A stretch of DNA of 19,730 bases, from positions 1 to 19,730 of the forward strand of contig CAYPHJ010000088.1 in NCBI GenBank assembly GCA_964410485.1, given 5' to 3'. This document shows positions 13,825-19,730 of this stretch, one piece after another; position 1 is the stretch's first letter, and each line of letters opens with the position of its first letter. Position numbers and translations under genes: made by a program. Origin of the DNA: CAYPHJ01 sp964410485 (GTDB taxonomy: Bacteria > Desulfobacterota > Binatia > UBA9968). The notes under the pieces were generated by a model. It did no database searches and was not told the origin of the DNA. It saw nothing but the letters and a program-made list of their open reading frames with translations.

Positions 13825-15564
13825 TTGGACGCGCTGCGAATGTACTGCCGCGTCATTGCTTGTGATTTTGACGGCACCGGCGCTACGGATGGGCACCCTG
13901 CACCTGAGGTCTACGCTGCATTGTCAGCGGCACGAGCGCAAGGGATTACCACTCTCTTGGTGACGGGACGAGTGCTGGAGGATGTCCAGCGTGCATGCGA
14001 GGGGGAGCTGGCCCCTTTTGATGCGATCGTCGCCGAAAATGGCGCCATAATTCAGCTCTGTGCCCTTGGGCGCACCGTTCAAGTCGGCCGCCCACCACCT
14101 GAGCATTTTTTGGGGGAGTTGCGTGCCCGGGGTGTGCCTTTCCATGCGGGTGCGGTGGTCCTCGGAACATGGGAGCAGCACGCGTACGAACTTCTCGATC
14201 TCGTCAGGCAATTCGGTATTGACGGGCAGCTTGTCTTCAACCGGGGGGCGCTCATGCTTCTTCCAAGCGGCGTGAACAAGGCCGTCGGGATTCGCCGTGC
14301 TCTCGATGAGCTAGGGCGTTCAGAACGGAATCTCGTGGCCTTCGGCGATGCGGAGAATGACATACCGATGCTCTTAGAAGCCGAAATCGGAATAGCGGCA
14401 CGTGGCGCGGTGCCGGCAGTGCTCTCAATAGCCGATGACCGGATCTCGCAGCCCGGCGGCGCGGGCGTGGCTCTGTATGTAACCAAGCTGCTGGAACGGG
14501 GCGGGATGATATCGACGCCGGCGCGTCGCCATATCACTGTTGGTAAAAGCAGCACCGGTAATCACGTTGCGGTGCCGGCCTCGGGCAGTGACGTTCTTAT
14601 CACCGGTGATCCGCGGACAGGCAAGTCGTGGATTGCCGGGCTTGTAGCGGAGCAGCTGGTCGATCAAGGCTATCACATCTGTATCGTCGATCCGGAGGGA
14701 GATTATGTGCAGATGGGAGAGCGGCCAAAGGTGATTACTTTGGGCCATGATATGCCACTGCCCCCACCTGCAACCGTCTCCAGGCTCCTCGATAACGAGT
14801 CTCTCAGCGTTGTTATGACGCTATCTGCGTTGGCTCCTCGGGAACAGCTGAGCTATATTGATCAATTTCTCGGTTTGCTCGAACGCAGCCGCAGAATCAC
14901 AGGAATGCCGCACTGGATTATTATTGATGAAGCTCATTATTTTTTTACCCAGTCGAGCCCTTGTTTAAAATATCTTGGCCAACCCACCGGAACTTTCTGC
15001 CTGGCAACCTATCGGCCCAGTTTGCTTGCGAGTGAGGTCTACGACTCGATGGGGGCGCACATCATTACCAGCACCAGGGTCGAGGAAGAGCGTTACTTGA
15101 TAACCAAGATCCTGCAGGCGCACGCTCAAAAAAACCACCTAACGACGCATCTGCCATTGGATCAAGTGGAACCACCCAGTGCGGCCTTGCTGACAACGGA
15201 TCCGCCGGCGTGGCAACTCTTCGTTCCCGAGCGACGCATAACTCGCCATACGCACCACGCCCGAAAATATGCGGACACCCGACTACCTGACGACAAGGCT
15301 TTTCGATTCGCAAAGATGGAGACCCCGCTCATCGCGCACAACATGATCGAGTTCTACAAAGCAGTTGAGAACGCTGCAATAGCGTCCCTGCTACACCACC
15401 TTCTAGCCGGTGATTTCTCCCGCTGGGTTGCGGAGGTACTTGGTGACCAGGATCTCGCCCGCGGCTTGCGCAAGCTCGAGCGCGCGACCCCTGCCGGCGC
15501 AACGCCCGACCGTCTCGAGATTCTGGCTCATATTGAAGATCGTTATTTGATTCGCGATGAGTAA
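13825..15564 (+). CDS. HAD phosphatase fused to a HerA/VirB4-like P-loop ATPase
   Basis: A 579-residue fusion protein. Residues 1-225 are a Cof-type (IIB) HAD phosphatase with all four motifs: DFDGT (14-18), LLVTGR, Lys152 in NKAVGI and FGDAEND (173-179). Residues about 235-470 are an ATPase of the HerA/VirB4/DUF87 kind: Walker A GDPRTGKS (261-268), VDPEGDY just after it, and Walker B WIIIDEAH (364-371), then a sensor-like ATYRP. Residues about 490-579 form a small helical domain (IAHNMIEFYKAVENA, then LAGDFSRWVAEVLGD) resembling tail domains seen in other stress proteins. The start is TTG 13825 or ATG 13840; neither has a strong ribosome site, and translation is probably coupled to the upstream gene. 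Both catalytic halves look intact. I cannot say what it dephosphorylates or moves. Confidence 0.85.
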   Translation: MDALRMYCRVIACDFDGTGATDGHPAPEVYAALSAARAQGITTLLVTGRVLEDVQRACEGELAPFDAIVAENGAIIQLCALGRTVQVGRPPPEHFLGELRARGVPFHAGAVVLGTWEQHAYELLDLVRQFGIDGQLVFNRGALMLLPSGVNKAVGIRRALDELGRSERNLVAFGDAENDIPMLLEAEIGIAARGAVPAVLSIADDRISQPGGAGVALYVTKLLERGGMISTPARRHITVGKSSTGNHVAVPASGSDVLITGDPRTGKSWIAGLVAEQLVDQGYHICIVDPEGDYVQMGERPKVITLGHDMPLPPPATVSRLLDNESLSVVMTLSALAPREQLSYIDQFLGLLERSRRITGMPHWIIIDEAHYFFTQSSPCLKYLGQPTGTFCLATYRPSLLASEVYDSMGAHIITSTRVEEERYLITKILQAHAQKNHLTTHLPLDQVEPPSAALLTTDPPAWQLFVPERRITRHTHHARKYADTRLPDDKAFRFAKMETPLIAHNMIEFYKAVENAAIASLLHHLLAGDFSRWVAEVLGDQDLARGLRKLERATPAGATPDRLEILAHIEDRYLIRDE

Positions 15565-15636
15565 GTCTCCCGCCCTTTCCTTATGAAGAAACTACGACAC
15601 GGGCATTATGCTCTAGGGATTTGCTAACGACGCGGA

Positions 15637-16497
15637 ATGAGTCCCGCAACCGGAAAAAGAGCCAGCGAGTTCTTGATCTTTCACCCCACCGATTTTTCCA
15701 GGGCCAGCGAAATTGCGTTTTTACATGCGCTCAAAATCGCGCTGCAGTCCAGGGCAATGCTGCATATCATGCATGTGGAGCGCGGGCGTCGAAGGACAAA
15801 GCCAATAACGGCTTGGACCGATTTTCCAGGCGTGCGGAAGACACTGGGACGCTGGGGTGTCGGGCTCAAGCACGATGGGCAGAATCCAATACCGAGTGTC
15901 TATGTCAGCAAATTCCTTTCGGCGGGCCCAGATCCACTGGCATCGATGCTGCGACACTTCCACCGCTTTCCGCCCGACCTCGTGGTCTTGGCGACACACC
16001 AGAGAGGAGGTCTCGCACGCTGGCTGTACAAATCAATCGGTGAGCCGCTGGCGCGCTCCTCGGGTGCAATGACGCTTTTTCTTCCTCGCGAGGGGAGAGG
16101 CTTCATTTCTCTAAGAGATGGATCCGTAAGTCTCAAAAAGATCCTTGTCCCCATCGACAACGAGCCGGATCCGCAGATCGCAGTCAACAAGGCTTCTCTT
16201 CTCGCGCGGGGCCTTGGCTCTACCGCTGCAGCCATCAAGTTGCTTCACGTCGGCCCAGGCGACGGGGTCCCTAGAGTTGAATGGCGCCCACGAGCCGGTT
16301 GGAGTTGCGAGACCGTGGTCAGAGGAGGAGAGGTCGTGGAGGAGATCACGAGAACTGCGACTGAGTGGGACGCCGATTTAATCGCGATGGCGACTCAAGG
16401 ACACCTCGATTTTCTCGATGCCTTGCGCGGCAGCACGACCGAACGGGTGCTGCGGCGCACGCGCTGCCCGATCCTCGCCGTGCCGGTCAAGGCATAG
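15637..16497 (+). CDS. Two-domain universal stress protein
   Basis: A 286-residue tandem UspA protein. Domain 1 (about 10-150) begins FLIFHPTDFSRASEIAFLHA and ends with SSGAMTLFLPREG; domain 2 (about 165-285) begins LKKILVPIDNEPD and closes with GSTTERVLRRTRCPILAVPV, the classical Usp end. Before it, ADLIAMATQGHLDFLDALRGS carries a version of the G-x-x-G-x9-G-S/T nucleotide loop, so domain 2 may bind ATP; domain 1 (LATHQRGGLARWLYKSIGE) is more degenerate. Such proteins are made in growth arrest and low energy. It lies 72 bases after the HAD-ATPase gene on the same strand and probably belongs to the same unit, ending 14 bases from the convergent NAD synthetase gene. The start ATG 15637 has only a weak ribosome site (GCGGA). 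Confidence 0.92.
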   Translation: MSPATGKRASEFLIFHPTDFSRASEIAFLHALKIALQSRAMLHIMHVERGRRRTKPITAWTDFPGVRKTLGRWGVGLKHDGQNPIPSVYVSKFLSAGPDPLASMLRHFHRFPPDLVVLATHQRGGLARWLYKSIGEPLARSSGAMTLFLPREGRGFISLRDGSVSLKKILVPIDNEPDPQIAVNKASLLARGLGSTAAAIKLLHVGPGDGVPRVEWRPRAGWSCETVVRGGEVVEEITRTATEWDADLIAMATQGHLDFLDALRGSTTERVLRRTRCPILAVPVKA

Positions 16498-16511
16498 AAC
16501 CGGCTGCGCGG

Positions 16512-18587
16512 TTATTCTGTCCTGTCGTTATCTGGAATGCTATTGATTTCCTCGAGCCAGACGGTGGCTTCGCTGTCACTAGGCGCGCGGTAATCGCCGC
16601 GGGGCGATAGCGAACCGCCGGAGCCGACTTTGGGCGCGTTAGGAATGCAGCTTCGCTTAAACTGGCTGACCTGGAAAAATCGCCACGCGAAAACGGATAA
16701 CCAGCGCTTGATATCACCGATCGTGTATTGGTTTCGGTTTGCCTCCGGAGTATCCGGCCAGCGGCCAAGCGTGCGATCTCGCCAGCAACAATAGGCCAGA
16801 AAGGCAATTTTGGATGGCAAATAACCAAACCGGGTTGTGTAATAGAGGGTGAAGTCCTGGAGTTCGTACGGTCCGACAATGTCTTCGGTTTTCTGGCCCG
16901 GCTGGTCATCATCGAGGGTATTGGGAATGAGCTCAGGGCTAAATTCGGTTTCAACAACGGAGCGCAGCACTCGGCTGGCCTCGTGACCCAACTGGTTTGT
17001 GTCAACCACCCAGCGAATCAGAAATTGAATAAGCGTCTTTGGCACGCTCGCATTAATGCTGTAGTGGGACATGTGGTCTCCCACGCCATAGGTACACCAG
17101 CCTAAAGCCAGCTCGCTTAAATCGCTTGTCCCGAGCACCAACGCCTCGTGAAGGTTGGCCAGACGAAACAAGTGGCTGGTCCGTTCTCCTGCCTGCACGT
17201 TTTCGAATGTGACGTCATACACAGGCTCGCCTCTGGCGTAGGGATGGTTGATATCGCGCAGCATCTGCTCGCAGCTTGGTCGGATGTCCAGCTCGTTGGC
17301 TGTGCAGCCAACAGCCTCCATCAGAGCTTTCGCATTGGCCAGGGTGTGCCGGCTGGTTGCGAAACCGGGCATCGTGTAGGCAAGAATGTTGGAGCGCGGC
17401 AACTTCAGCACATCCATGACGCGGGCTGCTACGATCAATGCATGGGTTGAGTCCAGCCCGCCGGATATTCCGATGACTATCTTGGAAATACGCGCGCTTT
17501 GCAGTCGTTTTGCAAGTCCCTGGACCTGGATGTTGTACGCTTCGTAGCAGTGCCGATCGCGCACTGCCGGATCCGACGGCACATAAGGGAAACGATCGAT
17601 TTCACGCCGGCACAACAAACGTCCTGTATTCGGTATCTCAACACTAAAGAAGACGCGGCGAAATTGTTGTAACTCATCGCGTTGCCGCTGCATGATCTGG
17701 CCGAAGCTGTTCTGGCGCATGCGCTCCTGCGTGAGCCTTTCCAGATCGAGATCCGCCAAAACGAGCTGCGAGTCGTAGCGGAAGCGCTCCGACTCGGCGA
17801 CCAAATTGCCGTTTTCGTAGACAATAGCGTGGCCGTCCCATGCGAGATCGGTGGTTGACTCGCCGGTTCCGGCAGCTGTGTACAGATAGGCCGCCAGACA
17901 GCGCGCCGATTGGTTGGAAACCAGGCTGTGGCGGTACTCGTCTTTGGCGATCGTAATGTTGGATGCAGAGAGATTCAAAATGACCGTAGCCCCGGCCAGT
18001 GCAGCGTAAGAAGATGGGGGAATAGGCACCCAGAGGTCTTCGCAAATTTCGACAAAAAAAGTGAACCGCTGGTCATCTCGCGATTGAAAGAGAAGCCGCT
18101 CTCCAAAGGGGATTGCTTTCTGCTCCTGAAGATCGACCATCGTGCTGCGCGCTGCCGTGCCGGGAGCAAACTGGCGGTATTCATAAAACTCGCGATAATT
18201 GGGCAGGTAGATCTTAGGCACGATGCCCAGAATCTTCCCCTGAGAGAGCACGACGGCGCAGTTGAACAACAGCTGGTCAACTTGCAGCGGCATGCCGACG
18301 ACGGCAATCAATTTCAATGTCTTCGACGCCTTTAGAAGGCTATGAAGCGCGTCGAGCGCGCCGTCGAGCAGCGCTTGCTGATGGAACAAATCCTCGCATG
18401 AGTAGGCGGTTAAGCCCAGTTCCGGGAAAAGCGCTAAAATGGCTTTTTCGTGCTCGGCCTTTTGCATAAGCTCGACCGTGCGGGCTCCGTTGAACGCCGG
18501 ATCCGCAACCCGAGATTCAGGAACCGCGACAGCGGCGCGCACAAACCCGTGGTTGTATAAATTGAAAAACTCGGTTTTCTTCATCAA
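16512..18587 (-). CDS. nadE: Glutamine-dependent NAD(+) synthetase
   Basis: A 691-residue two-domain enzyme that makes NAD from nicotinic acid adenine dinucleotide and ATP, taking ammonia from glutamine. The N-terminal nitrilase-fold amidase domain has the triad Glu56 (FPELGL), Lys125 (PKIYLPNYREF) and Cys182 (EICEDLW). The C-terminal synthetase domain carries the ATP-pyrophosphatase loop GISGGLDST (374-382), then LGTSDLSELALGWCTYG. Length and residue order match the long M. tuberculosis-type enzyme, so an ammonia tunnel is expected. The start is ATG 18587 (tandem ATG ATG) with only a weak AGGG upstream. It converges on the universal stress gene with 14 bases between stops. NAD supply fits a stress or dormancy set. 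Confidence 0.96.
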   Translation of the reverse strand: MMKKTEFFNLYNHGFVRAAVAVPESRVADPAFNGARTVELMQKAEHEKAILALFPELGLTAYSCEDLFHQQALLDGALDALHSLLKASKTLKLIAVVGMPLQVDQLLFNCAVVLSQGKILGIVPKIYLPNYREFYEYRQFAPGTAARSTMVDLQEQKAIPFGERLLFQSRDDQRFTFFVEICEDLWVPIPPSSYAALAGATVILNLSASNITIAKDEYRHSLVSNQSARCLAAYLYTAAGTGESTTDLAWDGHAIVYENGNLVAESERFRYDSQLVLADLDLERLTQERMRQNSFGQIMQRQRDELQQFRRVFFSVEIPNTGRLLCRREIDRFPYVPSDPAVRDRHCYEAYNIQVQGLAKRLQSARISKIVIGISGGLDSTHALIVAARVMDVLKLPRSNILAYTMPGFATSRHTLANAKALMEAVGCTANELDIRPSCEQMLRDINHPYARGEPVYDVTFENVQAGERTSHLFRLANLHEALVLGTSDLSELALGWCTYGVGDHMSHYSINASVPKTLIQFLIRWVVDTNQLGHEASRVLRSVVETEFSPELIPNTLDDDQPGQKTEDIVGPYELQDFTLYYTTRFGYLPSKIAFLAYCCWRDRTLGRWPDTPEANRNQYTIGDIKRWLSVFAWRFFQVSQFKRSCIPNAPKVGSGGSLSPRGDYRAPSDSEATVWLEEINSIPDNDRTE

Positions 18588-18789
18588 TAGGTTAGCCCTG
18601 CCAGATGGCTGCAGCCAGTCTTAGAGATCCTTTCGTCAGACCTTAAACGTCTCTTCGGAAAAGCTCAAGCCGGGGCAGAATGATAATTGAACGGTGTCCC
18701 TAATTCCACTCCGAAGACCGGCGGCGGGCCCTTTGCCACCGGTTAGATCATTGAACGGTGAACATCCGAACTTTGAACGGCTGTGATAA

Positions 18790-18847
18790 CCTTGAACTTT
18801 TGAACCTTGAACTTTTGAACCACCACGAGGGTGGTGAACCACCCTCG
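18790..18847. repeat. 15-bp tandem repeat followed by a hairpin
   Basis: CCTTGAACTTTTGAA occurs twice in direct succession (18790-18804 and 18805-18819), with looser TTGAAC units just upstream (around 18735-18778). A hairpin follows: CGAGGGTGG (18826-18834), loop TGAA, CCACCCTCG (18839-18847). The TTGAAC-type repeat is a common simple intergenic repeat. Spurious frames through it read SKVQGSKVQG on the other strand. The hairpin begins right after the stop of the reductase remnant on the minus strand and could be its old terminator. Confidence 0.65.
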
Positions 18848-18849
18848 CC

Positions 18850-18998
18850 TCACACGGCGCACTCCCGGCAATCGGGGTTTCCAGCTTCGTCGATCAAGGA
18901 AAGCGCTTGTCCGGGCCGGAGCCGTAGCGGTACACCGTGATACCCTTCAGGCTTAATTGCCGGGCGAGGGAGAATATGTTGCGCACCACAGCTAATGG
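18850..18998 (-). pseudogene. Frameshifted 3' remnant of a class II (B12-dependent) ribonucleotide reductase gene
   Basis: The minus strand between 18998 and 18894 reads PLAVVRNIFSLARQLSLKG, then ITVYRYGSGPDK, before a TGA (18894-18896). The phrase LKGITVYRYGS is characteristic of the C-terminal region of adenosylcobalamin-dependent ribonucleotide reductases (NrdJ/NrdZ). In the next frame, from 18903 to the stop at 18850-18852, it goes on as LSLIDEAGNPDCRECAV, with a C-terminal Cys-x-x-Cys pair like the redox pair of these enzymes. One lost base (expected GACAAGGCGCTT, seen GACAAGCGCTT) explains the break. Only about 50 codons remain; the rest of the enzyme is replaced by the alpha/beta hydrolase gene, whose stop overlaps the remnant. 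The assignment rests on motif recall, not on an alignment. Confidence 0.72.
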
Positions 18999-19669
18999 CG
19001 CATCATGAGGAGGCGTAGGTGGCGGTGGAACCAATCGGCGGCCAGTCTCGCTACCTCCTCTAAAGTCCCCGACTCTTCGAACAGGTGGGTGGCTCCGGGA
19101 ATGATAGCCAAGTGTTTCTCGCCCGTTAGGCGCTTGAAAGCCTCCCGGTTCAGGTCCAGCACCACATCATCGAGTGCGCCGACGATCAGGAGGGTTGGTG
19201 ATTGAACGCGGTCCAATGCCGCCATGGCAAGGTCAGGGCGGCCGCCACGCGATACGACGGCTCCAATGGACGATCCGAACGTCGCTGCCGCGCAAAGCGC
19301 GGCGGCAGCGCCGGTACTGGCCCCGAAATAGCCGATCCCCAGCGAAGCGGTTTCTGGCTGTTCCGTTAACCACTGGGTTGCGCGTTCGAGGCGCCAGGTC
19401 AGTAGATCGATATCGAAACGATTTTCGTAGACGCGGTCTTCTTCTCGCGTTAGTAGGTCCATGAGCAGTGTCCCTGTTCCCGCCCGATGGAGCCTTTGCG
19501 CCACAAAATTATTTCGTGGGCTGTGACGACTGCTGCCGCTGCCGTGCGCAAAAAGCGCAATTCCAAGAGCCCCGACCGGGATTACCAGCTCTCCCTCCAG
19601 GTTGACGCCATTCGCTGGGATATGCACTATCTCTCTGGTTTGGTTGTCTCCAGTGCGAAGATTCGTCAT
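18992..19669 (-). CDS. Alpha/beta hydrolase, dienelactone-hydrolase-like
   Basis: A 225-residue soluble hydrolase. ATG 19669 follows GGAG nine bases upstream. The oxyanion segment is AHGSGSSRHSPRN (41-53), the nucleophile is Ser118 in GYFGASTGAAAAL, the acid is Asp167 or Asp168 in VGALDDVVLD, and the histidine is His195 in PGATHLFEE. This matches the C-terminal half of Rv0571c-type proteins, where a phosphoribosyltransferase domain precedes the hydrolase; here the hydrolase stands alone. The last residues (RLLMMRH) run into the reductase remnant and look like a changed tail, since relatives usually end near the helix AADWFHRHL. The substrate is unknown. Confidence 0.9.
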   Translation of the reverse strand: MTNLRTGDNQTREIVHIPANGVNLEGELVIPVGALGIALFAHGSGSSRHSPRNNFVAQRLHRAGTGTLLMDLLTREEDRVYENRFDIDLLTWRLERATQWLTEQPETASLGIGYFGASTGAAAALCAAATFGSSIGAVVSRGGRPDLAMAALDRVQSPTLLIVGALDDVVLDLNREAFKRLTGEKHLAIIPGATHLFEESGTLEEVARLAADWFHRHLRLLMMRH

Positions 19670-19730
19670 ATTCGTACTCCTATGAAAATTCGGGTTGGAA
19701 CCTCTAGGATCCGTCGCCCTCGAGCCTTTT
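19670..19730. other. Window edge upstream of the hydrolase gene
   Basis: Sixty-one bases with the hydrolase ribosome site and, further out on the minus strand, a short open stretch ending in TAG (reading KRLEGDGS), which may be the end of an upstream gene outside the window. It is too short to call. Confidence 0.3.

Noticed and set aside
16498..16513. Bidirectional terminator between the universal stress gene and nadE
   Set aside because: AACCG/CGGTT can form only a five-pair stem with no T run on either side.
18636..18842. 68-codon minus-strand frame reading SKVQGSKVQG
   Set aside because: It is produced by the TTGAAC simple repeat, a known source of false genes.
1..19730. CRISPR array, insertion sequence or prophage
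   Set aside because: No regularly spaced repeats, no transposase, integrase or phage structural gene was found on either strand.

Overview
This is bacterial chromosomal DNA of mid-range GC. Shine-Dalgarno (SD) starts are clear and most genes are intact. I see no phage, IS or CRISPR. The lineage cannot be fixed from the sequence alone. A TctA/TctB-type transporter, an ornithine-cyclodeaminase relative, a DUF2934 protein, a short alpha-glucan phosphorylase and a class II ribonucleotide reductase remnant would fit a soil or subsurface Proteobacteria-like or related candidate-phylum genome, but that is inference.

Layout. (1) 1-54: the 3' two thirds of tRNA-Val(CAC). (2) 215-1490: a previously hidden 57-codon gene coupled to an ornithine cyclodeaminase/mu-crystallin family gene. 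Convergent to it (1690-3735) is a TctA permease with a TctB-like domain fused at its C-terminus. (3) 3976-5726, minus strand: a weak secreted-protein ORF and an orphan four-helix membrane histidine kinase. (4) 5898-6818, minus strand: a compact cassette of unrecognised small genes with ATGA stop/start overlaps, one member of which looks frameshifted around a strong hairpin. (5) 7254-18587: a stress and energy-metabolism block. It holds a DUF523-DUF1722 (YbgA-type) protein, two tandem Hsp20 chaperones, a short alpha-glucan phosphorylase, a DUF2934 protein, a conserved small protein, a YbaK-type deacylase, a HAD phosphatase fused to a HerA/VirB4-like ATPase, a two-domain universal stress protein and a glutamine-dependent NAD synthetase. 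(6) 18850-19669: a frameshifted 3' remnant of an adenosylcobalamin-type (class II) ribonucleotide reductase, abutting an alpha/beta hydrolase.

How it hangs together. Small heat-shock proteins, a universal stress protein, glycogen mobilisation, NAD synthesis, a dienelactone-hydrolase-like protein and a class II ribonucleotide reductase trace resemble in kind the hypoxia/dormancy gene set of mycobacteria (DosR regulon: hspX, Usp genes, nrdZ next to Rv0571c, NAD salvage). I therefore read the right two thirds as a stress or dormancy island. No DosR-like operator was seen, so shared regulation is not shown.

The most novel-looking items are: the HAD-ATPase fusion (13825-15564); the structured leader with a duplicated SD in front of the YbaK gene (13201-13336); the small-gene cassette (5898-6818); and the ribonucleotide reductase remnant (18850-18998).
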